A stretch of DNA of 64,000 nt from CALCKU01 sp964607445 (GTDB lineage Bacteria; Pseudomonadota; Alphaproteobacteria; Caulobacterales; Maricaulaceae). The notes below the pieces were generated by a model that was not told the DNA's origin, ran no database searches, and saw only the letters and a program-made list of their open reading frames with translations. Where the stretch lies: NCBI GenBank assembly GCA_964607445.1, contig CAZSKN010000001.1:62001-126000 (forward strand), written 5' to 3'. How positions within the stretch are numbered: position 1 is the first letter of the stretch; every line of letters starts with the position of its first letter. A program made the position numbers and the translations under genes. Positions 1 to 8,648 of the stretch are shown here, in pieces.

Positions 1-615
1 AAATTAGTGGGAGCGGTACTCGCAACCGCTTTAGGGTTTTTAGGACTTAAGGAGATTTCTCATCTCGCCTTTAGTCATAGCGGGCCAGCCGCACCTGCCT
101 ATGCGCTTGAAATTCCTGATGTCGCAACTGGCCCGACAGACGCCATTGAACTTCCCTTTCCCAGTGCAGACTGGGTGGCGGCTATGGATGCAACAAAAGG
201 GGCTAAAGTCTTTAAAAAATGTACCTCATGTCATAACGCTGAAAATGGCGGCGCAAATGGAACCGGCCCTAACCTCTGGGCGATTTTAGGTAACAGCGCC
301 GCTCAGGCCACCGGGTTTAAATATTCTTCGGCTTTAACAAGTGCGGGGATTACATGGGATTACGAAAGTCTGGACGGCTTTTTAAAACGTCCTTCCAAAT
401 ATCTTAAGGGCACCAATATGAACTTTATTGGTCTTAAGAAAGAGAGTGACCGGGCCGCTGTGATCGCCTATCTCCGACAACAGGCTGGGACAGCTATTGC
501 TCTACCAACCGTCGCAACAGCAGATGTGATGCCAAAAGACGCTATGTCTGAAAAAGACGCGCTCACAGACGATCCCATGATAGAAAAAACGCCCGAAGCT
601 AAAGACGAGCATTAA
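1..615 (+). CDS. membrane-anchored c-type cytochrome (5' end cut by window)
   Basis: The frame is open to the first base. A GTG lies at base 7, but the true start is probably upstream, so the gene is partial. Counting from that GTG, a hydrophobic stretch at residues 4-15 looks like part of an N-terminal membrane anchor. The class I cytochrome c domain follows: haem motif CTSCH at 72-76 and a probable axial Met at 138 in TNMNF. The C-terminal 45 residues are acidic and Lys-rich and unlike the fold. This resembles CycM/cytochrome c552-type electron carriers of alphaproteobacteria, which pass electrons to terminal oxidases on the periplasmic face. The stop overlaps the convergent NlpC/P60 gene by 4 bp. 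The cytochrome call is secure; the redox partner is not visible. Confidence 0.85.
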   Translation, partial: KLVGAVLATALGFLGLKEISHLAFSHSGPAAPAYALEIPDVATGPTDAIELPFPSADWVAAMDATKGAKVFKKCTSCHNAENGGANGTGPNLWAILGNSAAQATGFKYSSALTSAGITWDYESLDGFLKRPSKYLKGTNMNFIGLKKESDRAAVIAYLRQQAGTAIALPTVATADVMPKDAMSEKDALTDDPMIEKTPEAKDEH

Positions 616-1511
616 TCTCTGGAAACGGGGTTCAACCGTCTTATAGATCTTATCGGCCCTGCGGAGGTTTCTATACGACGCACGGCCGTGCCTATCGGTT
701 CGCTAGCCACACACATATGATAGGCATTGGCATGCAGTAGATGCGTAGATGAACGCATAATGCCTACATGACCCGGCCAGAATATAAGGTCTCCGCGTTT
801 CAGCCCCGAAAGATCGAGGCCTATATCTGACCCAAGCTCCGCCTCTTGTTGATCGGCGTCTCTGGGGGCGTCGTGACGGGACGCCCGAAGGGCCGTTTGT
901 ACAAGCCCTGAACAATCCAGCCCGAAAGTAGATACACCACCCCACACATAGGGTAAGCCCATAAGGGTTTCAGCCCAATTCACATAGTCCTGTGATATGG
1001 GATATTTACTCGCCGCTTTCAAATCTAACGGCTGAACGTGGCGATGATGGATATAGGCGGGTCGGTCTTGTAGTTTGAAAAACACCGCCTCGGGCGCGTC
1101 CTCTACCCTATCAGATATTTCAACTCGGGCATTTAAAGGTAAGCCATGCTCTAAACCCTGTCTGACATAAGGGCTTTTAATATCCGCTTTCATAAACAAG
1201 GGTGCTTTTAATACGTTGACTCTATAAGATGGGGACGGATTTAAACGTGGGCTTAACGCGGATAAATCTTGGCGTTTGACCCACCCTACATAGCCTCGAA
1301 AAGGACTGTCCTCATAGAATTTTTCGGCTTGTCCCCAGACCCAAGACCCATTGTCTTGGTATATATTAAATCGCTCACCGAACAAAAGCTGACTTTCGAT
1401 AGGCGCGGAGAATGCGGGTTCACGCCGCAACCATGACGTTGACACTGATACTTTATATACCGCTTTCTTTGGCTTAAGCGCATCAGGTATGACAGTCCGC
1501 CTATCCGGCAC
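612..1511 (-). CDS. NlpC/P60 family cell-wall peptidase with SH3-like domains
   Basis: This is a C40-family cysteine peptidase, a class that usually cleaves D-Glu-diaminopimelate bonds in peptidoglycan stem peptides. From the chosen start, two SH3-like segments (about residues 20-80 and 95-160) precede the catalytic domain (about 165-299). The catalytic Cys sits in DCSGLVQ (about residue 200), His in GHVGIM (about 248) and a polar third residue in LLHANAY (about 260). I chose the GTG at 1511 because GGAGGGG lies 5 bases upstream; an in-frame GTG at 1526 and a TTG at 1541 have no such site. No signal peptide is evident, so it may act on imported muropeptides in the cytoplasm. It is convergent with the cytochrome gene. 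Confidence 0.85.
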   Translation of the reverse strand: MPDRRTVIPDALKPKKAVYKVSVSTSWLRREPAFSAPIESQLLFGERFNIYQDNGSWVWGQAEKFYEDSPFRGYVGWVKRQDLSALSPRLNPSPSYRVNVLKAPLFMKADIKSPYVRQGLEHGLPLNARVEISDRVEDAPEAVFFKLQDRPAYIHHRHVQPLDLKAASKYPISQDYVNWAETLMGLPYVWGGVSTFGLDCSGLVQTALRASRHDAPRDADQQEAELGSDIGLDLSGLKRGDLIFWPGHVGIMRSSTHLLHANAYHMCVASEPIGTAVRRIETSAGPIRSIRRLNPVSRD

Positions 1512-1567
1512 AAACCCCTCCGTCACAAGATTTAAAATCAAGCAGCTCTTGATAAAACCGCAATGGA

Positions 1568-1948
1568 TTAAGCAGCACTGGCCTTGGCCTCACGGGGCTT
1601 CATTTCATAACAGATCATATCACCAAAATTACGTAGATAGGTCGAACCACCATATGTACGCTGGATAACTACTGAGCGTCGGTCTTGGGGGTCCGGCCCG
1701 CGTTTTAGGAAACCGTAGGTTTCCAGCCTATCCAATGCGCGTGTAATCACGGCCTTTGTGACCTGTAAATCAGCAGCAAGTGATCTGACCGTATGTGCGC
1801 CGTCAATAAGATAAATCGTCGTTAAAATAACGAATTGACGGGTAGAAAGATCAGGCCCGGATCCAACAACACTTTCCAATGTTACACGATGCCACAACGA
1901 TAAGGCTTCAAGCCGATTATACCGATGTAAACGCGGCGCATTAGTCAT
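1568..1948 (-). CDS. MarR-type winged-helix transcriptional regulator
   Basis: The 126-residue protein has a MarR-like winged helix: an N-terminal dimerisation helix, a helix-turn-helix around residues 55-80 (LAADLQVTKAVITRALDRLE), then a wing with RGPDPQDRRSVVI. The DPQDRR wing motif is characteristic of MarR proteins. The C-terminal helix is shorter than in classical MarR. No ligand can be inferred. A perfect TTAA-N7-TTAA (CtrA-type) sequence lies about 134 bp upstream at 2082-2096, overlapping the end of the aminopeptidase gene, which could place this gene under cell-cycle control. It lies between two cell-wall or peptide hydrolase genes on the same strand. Confidence 0.75.
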   Translation of the reverse strand: MTNAPRLHRYNRLEALSLWHRVTLESVVGSGPDLSTRQFVILTTIYLIDGAHTVRSLAADLQVTKAVITRALDRLETYGFLKRGPDPQDRRSVVIQRTYGGSTYLRNFGDMICYEMKPREAKASAA

Positions 1949-2081
1949 TTGGGGATACCGAACCTTCTCTCAAATCAAATCACTATTGAAGATTCGCACG
2001 GAGATGATTCTCTGGTCAAGGCGCAAAACTATTGATTCTGTAACAATCAGGCTAAGCGACTCTTATTAAACGAAATTTTTT

Positions 2082-2096
2082 TTAAGGTTTTGTTAA
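2082..2096. promoter_or_regulatory. candidate CtrA binding site TTAA-N7-TTAA
   Basis: The sequence TTAAGGTTTTGTTAA is an exact match to the CtrA consensus TTAA-N7-TTAA known from Caulobacter. It lies about 134 bp upstream of the MarR-type gene and overlaps the stop codon of the aminopeptidase gene. The region is AT-rich, so chance occurrence is possible. ChpT and DivL homologues in this window make CtrA itself likely to be present in the genome. Confidence 0.35.
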
Positions 2097-3502
2097 TCTG
2101 AAAAATCAGAATTCAACCCGCCGGCTTTCAACCAATGATAAAGCGCGCGCACAGCGAACATATCACCACCTTTTGGATGACCGGGCAAACTCGTCGGGTT
2201 CCACGCATAGACATCGAAATGCATCCAAGGTTTATTTTTAACAAAGCGTTCCAAAAACAAGGCCGCCGTCACGGACCCTGCAAACCCGCCACCCGCATTT
2301 TTCATATCTGCGATCGGTGAATTCAACATCGTACGGTAAGCCTGCCACAGTGGCATATGCCAGACCGGGTCGGATTGTAGCTCGGCTTGCGCCAATACCG
2401 TCGCAACCGGGCCTTGGCGATTAGAATAAAAAGGGGGCAATGTCGGGCCCAGCGCCACTCTTGCAGCCCCGGTCAAAGTCGCAAAATCCATCATCAAAAC
2501 AGGGTCTTGTTCCGAGGCTTTAGTTAAAGCGTCGCCAAGCACTAATCGTCCTTCAGCATCTGTATTATCAATTTCGACAGTAAGACCTTCGCGAGATGTG
2601 AGTATATCGCCCGGACGATATGCGCCTGCGGAAATCGCATTTTCAGCAATCGCAATCAACACATGCAAGCGTATGGGTAATTTATTCGCCATAATCATAC
2701 TGGCTAATGCCAGAGCATGCGCCGCGCCGCCCATATCCTTTTTCATAATTCGAGCACCGGAGGCACTTTTAATATTTAAACCGCCCGTATCAAAGGTAAT
2801 TCCCTTACCAATCAAAGCCAAGCGAGGGTGAGCGGGATTCCCCCATTCAAATTCTACCAAGCGTGGCGCTTCATGGGCCGCCCGCCCCACAGCATGGATC
2901 ATGGGTAAGTTATTTTCTAAAAGCGCGTCACCGACGGTTGCTGTAATATCGGCTTCATAATGCCGGGCAAGTTCTTCAACCGCCTTGTGTAAATTATCCG
3001 GCCCCATATCTCCGGCGGGGGTATTCACCAAATCGCGGCCCATATGCACAGCCTGCGTCAAAGCACTGGCTTCGCGAGGGCGATGGGCTTCGTCAAGGCA
3101 CAAAACCGGGAAGCTAGCATCTGTCGAAAGGTAATGATCAAATTTATAGGCGCCTAACCCCCACCCAATCGCACAGAGAGATTCCCGCCAATCTTGCGGT
3201 ATATGTGCCAAACTATAATATCCATCAGACAAGGTTGACGATAGCGCCCCTAAACGAATGGCATTAGTCACATCACCTTTCGCCTCTCCGGCACCAAATA
3301 ATATCCCTGAAATATGCCCGTCGGCATTAGGCAGGCGCACAGATTGACCTGCATCTCCTGTAAATTGGCGCGCGGAAGCAAAATTTTGTTGCATGGGCGA
3401 TAAGGTTTCACATATGCGGGTCCAATCATTGGGACGACAAACATAAATAGGACAAACATCCTCGGTAGAGACTTCGGCGACTGACGTGAATATATCTAAC
3501 AT
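2093..3502 (-). CDS. leucyl aminopeptidase family protein (M17)
   Basis: Cytosolic dizinc aminopeptidase that removes N-terminal residues from peptides. The C-terminal catalytic domain carries the M17 metal and active-site motifs: GKGITFDTGGLNIK, then MKKDMGGAA, then the hallmark NTDAEGRLVLGDAL. The N-terminal about 150 residues form the less conserved regulatory domain. I chose the ATG at 3502 because AGAGG lies just upstream; a GTG at 3529 is possible but lacks a clear site. The length (about 469 residues) fits the family. It is divergent from tadD across a short intergenic region carrying an inverted repeat. Functional class is clear; PepA versus PepB subtype is not decided. Confidence 0.9.
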   Translation of the reverse strand: MLDIFTSVAEVSTEDVCPIYVCRPNDWTRICETLSPMQQNFASARQFTGDAGQSVRLPNADGHISGILFGAGEAKGDVTNAIRLGALSSTLSDGYYSLAHIPQDWRESLCAIGWGLGAYKFDHYLSTDASFPVLCLDEAHRPREASALTQAVHMGRDLVNTPAGDMGPDNLHKAVEELARHYEADITATVGDALLENNLPMIHAVGRAAHEAPRLVEFEWGNPAHPRLALIGKGITFDTGGLNIKSASGARIMKKDMGGAAHALALASMIMANKLPIRLHVLIAIAENAISAGAYRPGDILTSREGLTVEIDNTDAEGRLVLGDALTKASEQDPVLMMDFATLTGAARVALGPTLPPFYSNRQGPVATVLAQAELQSDPVWHMPLWQAYRTMLNSPIADMKNAGGGFAGSVTAALFLERFVKNKPWMHFDVYAWNPTSLPGHPKGGDMFAVRALYHWLKAGGLNSDFSD

Positions 3503-3580
3503 AACAACCTCTTTAACTCCGCGTGACACCTAGATTTACTTTATCATACCTACAACAATACACCTGATTGATCGATTTCG

Positions 3581-3627
3581 TAAGACTTCATTAACCCTAC
3601 GCATTTACATTTATTAACTAAGTCTTA
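3581..3627. repeat. imperfect inverted repeat in a divergent promoter region
   Basis: The arms TAAGACTT (3581-3588) and AAGTCTTA (3620-3627) are perfect complements, and the match continues inward after two mismatches as TTAA/TTAA. The element lies between the divergent aminopeptidase and tadD genes, so it could be a regulator site or a cruciform. No family was recognised. Confidence 0.4.
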
Positions 3628-3686
3628 TCAGGCAAGCGGCACGTCAATCGTCCACACAACGCCATCTCTAGGAGATAACTCAAACG

Positions 3687-5036
3687 ATGTCACCCGCGAC
3701 TTTTTCTCCCAAATCTCTACGCACGCCATCCGCCATCACGACTTTGCTCCTAAGCACTATTTTATTATCCGGCTGCGCTTTGCCAAAATTTTCTGCAGCT
3801 GAGAAAGAAATAGCGGACACGTTGACAAGCTCTAAATATCAACCTGCAACCCGCGAATTTCGGGATAATATCGAAACACAAGATCTATTGGCTCAAGCGG
3901 CTTTCTGGTCGCGCGAACATAATCTGAACCCGGGTGATTTGGAGGCTGCGATCAAACTCGCCGCCGCCATTCGTAAAATGGGAAATCCGGCACAGGCCAT
4001 CGAAATTACGCAGCAAACACGCGCGCTTTATCCGCGCGACCCCTATTTAGCCGCAGAATATGCCGCAGCCCTCATAGCCTCTGAACGCGGCGGTGATGCA
4101 ATGGAGACTCTCGACACTGCTTTGCGCACATCACCCGGATACGCCCGGCTATGGTCATTGAAAGGGGCAGCCTTAGATCAACTTGAAGACTATGAATTGG
4201 CGCGCAAACATTATGCCAAAGCCTTACAAATCACACCTTACGATCCGAATATTCTAGCCAATATTGGATTAAGCTACGCCTTATCTGGCGATGTGCAAAC
4301 AGCGGAAGGGTGGTTACGTCGTGCTGCTAACATCCCGGGCGCGGGAGCCAGCGTGAGGCAAAACCTCGCAATTGTTCTACAATTGCAAGGCAAGAACCAA
4401 GAAGCCGATAAGCTCATTCCGAATTCACGTCAGGCCGCCTTAGGGTCTTTGAACACTTACAACGGGCGGAGCGGCTCCCCGTCACAGCCTCACCACACCC
4501 AGCCTCAACACGCCCGACCACAACATTCCCAGTCGTCTCGGCATTCACACCACCCGTCCTCGTCAGCTTCGACAGCCACACCCCACACAAATTACCAAGC
4601 AAAGCCGCCGCAAACGCGAGCCTATCAAAACCCGACGACGCGACCTTCACAACAAGGTTCAAGTCACCAAAGCTATAATGGATCCCCTTATAGTTCAGCC
4701 AGCGATGCCGCCAGAGCCGCAGCACGGAATCAAACCCGCAAACGTGAGATCAGGCCTGTTACGAATCCGACGTCAGAACAAAAATCAATCCTAGATCAAC
4801 TCGCCCGTAATGTCGGGCCAAAATCCTCATTACCCAATACTCTATCGCGGTCCGAACCATCGGGATATTATCCCGGACGTAACACGCGCGCCGCGCCGCC
4901 GCCAACAGCCAACCCTGATACACAGGCCTCGTCGAGCGCTTACCCGTCCCCGCTGCAATATGGGAATAATTATGGTCAAGCTTCGCAAGCTACAGCGGCC
5001 CCCACGCTCAGACGTGGCCCAGCCCGTCAACGCTAA
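3687..5036 (+). CDS. tadD: TadD-like TPR lipoprotein of the Tad pilus, with low-complexity tail
   Basis: The signal peptide ends in the lipobox LLSGC (Cys about 30), so it should be an outer-membrane lipoprotein. Residues about 60-250 contain several tetratricopeptide repeats, including the AYARLWSLKGAALDQLEDYE and ILANIGLSYALSGD segments. TadD is a TPR lipoprotein that helps assemble or localise the CpaC secretin in Tad systems, and the flanking complete tad locus supports the assignment. After residue about 250 the protein becomes a 200-residue region rich in His, Gln, Pro, Ser and Asn, which is not part of typical TadD. It is convergent with tadC. Confidence 0.75.
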   Translation: MSPATFSPKSLRTPSAITTLLLSTILLSGCALPKFSAAEKEIADTLTSSKYQPATREFRDNIETQDLLAQAAFWSREHNLNPGDLEAAIKLAAAIRKMGNPAQAIEITQQTRALYPRDPYLAAEYAAALIASERGGDAMETLDTALRTSPGYARLWSLKGAALDQLEDYELARKHYAKALQITPYDPNILANIGLSYALSGDVQTAEGWLRRAANIPGAGASVRQNLAIVLQLQGKNQEADKLIPNSRQAALGSLNTYNGRSGSPSQPHHTQPQHARPQHSQSSRHSHHPSSSASTATPHTNYQAKPPQTRAYQNPTTRPSQQGSSHQSYNGSPYSSASDAARAAARNQTRKREIRPVTNPTSEQKSILDQLARNVGPKSSLPNTLSRSEPSGYYPGRNTRAAPPPTANPDTQASSSAYPSPLQYGNNYGQASQATAAPTLRRGPARQR

Positions 5037-5144
5037 TTTACCGGCCATTGTCGCTTTCAAAGTAAAGCCAGCACTTTTAAAATCGGTAATCTCTCTATAT
5101 TTCAGAGTAGTGCGGATTAAACCGTCAAACCTATAGTTTACGAT

Positions 5145-5177
5145 AGAGCATCCCGGAAAAGGGAGAAACGCTCTTTT
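5145..5177 (+). terminator. possible intrinsic terminator after tadD
   Basis: AGAGC (5145-5149) pairs with GCTCT (5170-5174), and an inner TCCC/GGGA stem is separated by a loop. A short T run follows. The asymmetric internal loop makes it a weak candidate. It lies about 110 bp after the tadD stop. Confidence 0.35.
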
Positions 5178-5267
5178 AACAAATGTCCCGTTTTTTAAAG
5201 TCAACCGTGTTCACGCACTCAAGGCTGTGCGGGCATGAGACCTCCGAATTTTACCAAAAGGCTTTGC

Positions 5268-6230
5268 TTAGGATAGCGCGCCGCCAATACGCATAGCCGC
5301 GGGTGTCAGAATAACGATAAACAAGACCGGTAAGAAAAACAAAATCATCGGGACAGTGAGCTTTGCGGGTAATGACGCAGCTTTCTTTTCAGCCTGCATG
5401 ACCCGTAATTGTCTATTTTCATTTGCCATAGTGCGCAAGCTGTCCCCTAAAGGGGTACCATAACGTTCCGCTTGAACAAGCGCTGTCGCCACAGCTCGAA
5501 TACCGGGATGATTATTACGCCGGGCCAAATTTTCATAAGCCTGACGACGACTTTGCAAGTAAGAAAGCTCGGCTGTAGTCAATGAAAATTCCTCGGCTAA
5601 CTCGATAGAGCTTTCCGCCATTTCCCGTGCGACCCGACCAAAGGCCAATTCAACAGACATGCCGGACTCAACACAAATCAGCAGCAAATCGAGCGCGTCT
5701 GGAAATACGGGCATAATCGCATTTAATCGTTTACCCGCCAAATTGGACACATAAATGCCCGGCAGATAATAACCGAATACGACTAGACCGATCGTCGCTG
5801 CAACCCTTTGCAGCATTTCCCAACCTGGCGTATTTAATCCGATCAAAACAATGAGCCCGAAAAGCCCGAACACAATTGGTAAGGTCAATCGGAAAAAATA
5901 GAACATATACATGGGGCGTTGACCCCGCAAACCCGCTTGCGCCAACTTATCGCGTAGGCCGGACGCTTCGAGAATTTTTTCAAGACTAAGGTTCTCGACA
6001 AGTTGTTTGATATTCCCCTTTGCCTCGGGTCGGAGCCCGGCTTTAGCCGACAAATTTTTCATCCGGGTTTGACGCATGGCATCACGGGTCGAGGCCACGG
6101 AATCCATACGTTTTTTAAGTTTATCACCCTGAAAATATGGACTTAATATCGTGTAAAGCGTTGCCGCCGTTAATAGAGCGATCAAGGCTGATGCAATATT
6201 TTGAACGAGAATGAGTGTTTCGGGATCCAT
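5268..6230 (-). CDS. tadC: Tad pilus assembly inner-membrane protein TadC
   Basis: Type II secretion F-family (T2SSF) platform protein, 320 residues. It has an N-terminal membrane helix (residues about 8-27), a cytoplasmic linker, central hydrophobic segments around 107-160, the T2SSF core (about 170-290, with DLLLICVESGMSVELAFGRV) and a C-terminal helix (about 294-315). TadB and TadC form the inner-membrane base on which the CpaF ATPase acts to extrude Flp pilin. It is last in the minus-strand operon, 10 bp after tadB. Gene order and topology make the call firm. Confidence 0.93.
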   Translation of the reverse strand: MDPETLILVQNIASALIALLTAATLYTILSPYFQGDKLKKRMDSVASTRDAMRQTRMKNLSAKAGLRPEAKGNIKQLVENLSLEKILEASGLRDKLAQAGLRGQRPMYMFYFFRLTLPIVFGLFGLIVLIGLNTPGWEMLQRVAATIGLVVFGYYLPGIYVSNLAGKRLNAIMPVFPDALDLLLICVESGMSVELAFGRVAREMAESSIELAEEFSLTTAELSYLQSRRQAYENLARRNNHPGIRAVATALVQAERYGTPLGDSLRTMANENRQLRVMQAEKKAASLPAKLTVPMILFFLPVLFIVILTPAAMRIGGALS

Positions 6231-6240
6231 ATCGCGCGAT

Positions 6241-7233
6241 CTAAAATTTGAAATTAATCATTTTTTTCATGGTGGCCGTACCAACGATCATCATACCCGC
6301 GCCAATCATAAGGTTTCTATGGCCCGTTGGTGTTGTATAAAGTTCGGTCATGTAACTTGGAGAGGCGATTGTAATCAGAACCATAACAACAATAGGCAAA
6401 GACCCAATAACATAAGCCGACATCTTGGCTTCAGCCGCTAAAGCTTTAATTTTCTCTCGTAACATTTTCCGCCCACGTAAAACATTAGACAGATTGGACA
6501 AAGCTTCACCCAAATTACCCCCGGTTGTTTTTTGAATATTTAAAACAGTGGCAAAAAAGTTGACTTCAGAAAGAGGCACACGCTCATACATACGTTCAAG
6601 ACACACATCGATAGGCACACCGACACTTTCACCTTCTACAACCAGACGAAACTCTGAGCGTACAGGTTCGGGAGATTCATGCGCAATAATTTTCAAGCAA
6701 TCGCCCAATGGTAGTCCCGTCCGTACACCACGTACGATAATATCCATCGCGTCTGCAAAATGAGCTGTGAACTTTTTATGCCGACGACCAATCGTAAAGT
6801 TTAGAAACCACCGAGGTAAACCAAACCCGATTACAAAGGCCAGACCAAGACAGAAAACAGGGCTTAATCCCATTATCAGAGAAACCGCACCGGCCGTTAA
6901 TCCCAAGCCAATTGAAATCGTCATAAATGTTTGAGGCGTTGTCGTCCAATTGGCCTGCATTAATTTGGATTTAATAGTTTTTGACGCTTTCTTTTTATTC
7001 TTTTGACGTTGTTCAATTTCGCCCAATGATTCTTCAATTTGTTTACGTCGTGAACTATTATCTTCATTTTTAATGAATGAGAATAATCCGGCCTTTTTGG
7101 TTTGTCCGCGCGAAGCTATTGATTTTGCGCGCTGGCCCGCTTTTGAGGCCCCGTCACCGCCCCCAAAAAATAACAGGCCTACACAAAGCACTCCCAAGGA
7201 TGCCGCAAGCGCTATAATTGTTGACGGATCCAT
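6241..7233 (-). CDS. tadB: Tad pilus assembly inner-membrane protein TadB
   Basis: T2SSF-family platform protein, 330 residues. An N-terminal membrane helix (residues about 4-24) is followed by a basic coiled linker, a membrane pair near 100-145, the T2SSF domain (about 155-285, with GVRTGLPLGDCLKII) and a C-terminal hydrophobic pair. It partners TadC in the inner-membrane platform of the Flp pilus. The GGGGAG ribosome site lies just before the ATG, and the gene starts 2 bp after the cpaF stop, indicating translational coupling. Confidence 0.93.
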   Translation of the reverse strand: MDPSTIIALAASLGVLCVGLLFFGGGDGASKAGQRAKSIASRGQTKKAGLFSFIKNEDNSSRRKQIEESLGEIEQRQKNKKKASKTIKSKLMQANWTTTPQTFMTISIGLGLTAGAVSLIMGLSPVFCLGLAFVIGFGLPRWFLNFTIGRRHKKFTAHFADAMDIIVRGVRTGLPLGDCLKIIAHESPEPVRSEFRLVVEGESVGVPIDVCLERMYERVPLSEVNFFATVLNIQKTTGGNLGEALSNLSNVLRGRKMLREKIKALAAEAKMSAYVIGSLPIVVMVLITIASPSYMTELYTTPTGHRNLMIGAGMMIVGTATMKKMINFKF

Positions 7234-7235
7234 AA

Positions 7236-8642
7236 TTAGCTCCCCGCCTCATCTAGCGCCTCGGCTAATTCTTTTTCAAGATTGAAATAACGTGCACGAT
7301 CCCAAAAGGCGGGACGCGCAATTCCTGTCGATTTATGTTCGCCGATAATATTGCCTTGGGCGTCTTCACCGTCCATTTCATAGACGACTAAATCCTGCGT
7401 CACGATTACATCACCTTCCATGCCTAGCACTTCAGTGATTTTTGTTATGCGACGGGATCCATCCCGCAATCGTGCCGCCTGAACAATAACATCAACAGAC
7501 CCTGTGATCATTTCCCGAATGGTTTTGGCTGGCAAACTAAAGCCGCCCATTGTGATCATGGATTCAAGTCGAGAAAGCGCTTCTCGCGGAGAGTTAGCAT
7601 GGAGCGTTCCCATTGATCCGTCATGGCCCGTATTCATAGCTTGTAAAAGGTCGAAAGCTTCAGGTCCCCGAACCTCACCCACAATAATACGTTCCGGACG
7701 CATACGCAGACAGTTTTTCACAAGGTCTGCCATGGAAATCTTACCCTTGCCTTCGAGATTGGGTGGGCGGGTTTCAAGACGTACTACATGGGGTTGCTGG
7801 AGTTGAAGTTCAGCCGCATCTTCGCAGGTAATAATCCGTTCATCAGGATGAATAAATCCAGTTAGACAATTTAACAAAGTTGTCTTCCCCGAACCTGTAC
7901 CGCCGGAAATAACAACATTACACTGGCATGCGCCGATAATTTGCAAGACTTTAGCCCCAGCCGGAGAAATCGATTTGAATTGGACAAGATTATCCAATGT
8001 CAATTTATCTTTCTTAAATTTCCGAATGGTCAGTGCCGGCCCGTCAATAGACAATGGCGGCGCGATCACATTAACCCGTGAGCCGTCGAGTAAACGCGCA
8101 TCACAAATTGGACTGGCTTCGTCAACACGACGCCCGACTTGGGACACGATGCGTTGGCAAATATTCATTAATTGTTGATTATCCCGAAACCGGATATTGG
8201 TTTTCTCCATCTTACCATTGGCTTCGATGAACACATGCCGAGCTCCATTGACCATAATATCGGCAATATCGTCACGCGCGAGCAAAGGTTCCAGAGGGCC
8301 ATAGCCCAAAATATCATCACATATTTCAGTAATAAGTTGGTTTTGTTCCGCTACAGATAGACGAACGTTCCTAATGGCAATAATTTCGTCAACAATAGTT
8401 CGGATTTCTGTCCGAGCCTTATCTGGCTGCATACCCGCTAGGGCAGAGACATCAATGGTTTCAAAAAGCGCATTAAAAATCGTCGCTTTAGTTTCATAAT
8501 ATTCTTCAGAAGGTTCCAAACGTCCAGATTTAACCGGCGTCTGGTGTACGACGGGACTGGGTGCAGCTTGAGCCTTAACGGCTTCGGCTTTAGGGGCCGG
8601 AGTGGCTAAAGCCTTATTAACTTCAGTTCTTTTACCAAACAT
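7236..8642 (-). CDS. cpaF: Tad pilus secretion ATPase CpaF/TadA
   Basis: VirB11/GspE-superfamily hexameric ATPase that powers extension, and in Caulobacter retraction, of Tad pili. The 468-residue protein has a variable N-terminus, an all-beta N-terminal domain (about 95-230) and the RecA-like core with Walker A GGTGSGKTTLLN (about 247-258), the Asp box region, and the Walker B area LRMRPERIIVGEVRG. A His-box GHDGSMGTLHANSP follows. Length and motifs match CpaF. It lies between cpaE and tadB in the operon. Confidence 0.96.
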   Translation of the reverse strand: MFGKRTEVNKALATPAPKAEAVKAQAAPSPVVHQTPVKSGRLEPSEEYYETKATIFNALFETIDVSALAGMQPDKARTEIRTIVDEIIAIRNVRLSVAEQNQLITEICDDILGYGPLEPLLARDDIADIMVNGARHVFIEANGKMEKTNIRFRDNQQLMNICQRIVSQVGRRVDEASPICDARLLDGSRVNVIAPPLSIDGPALTIRKFKKDKLTLDNLVQFKSISPAGAKVLQIIGACQCNVVISGGTGSGKTTLLNCLTGFIHPDERIITCEDAAELQLQQPHVVRLETRPPNLEGKGKISMADLVKNCLRMRPERIIVGEVRGPEAFDLLQAMNTGHDGSMGTLHANSPREALSRLESMITMGGFSLPAKTIREMITGSVDVIVQAARLRDGSRRITKITEVLGMEGDVIVTQDLVVYEMDGEDAQGNIIGEHKSTGIARPAFWDRARYFNLEKELAEALDEAGS

Positions 8643-8648
8643 ATCTGT

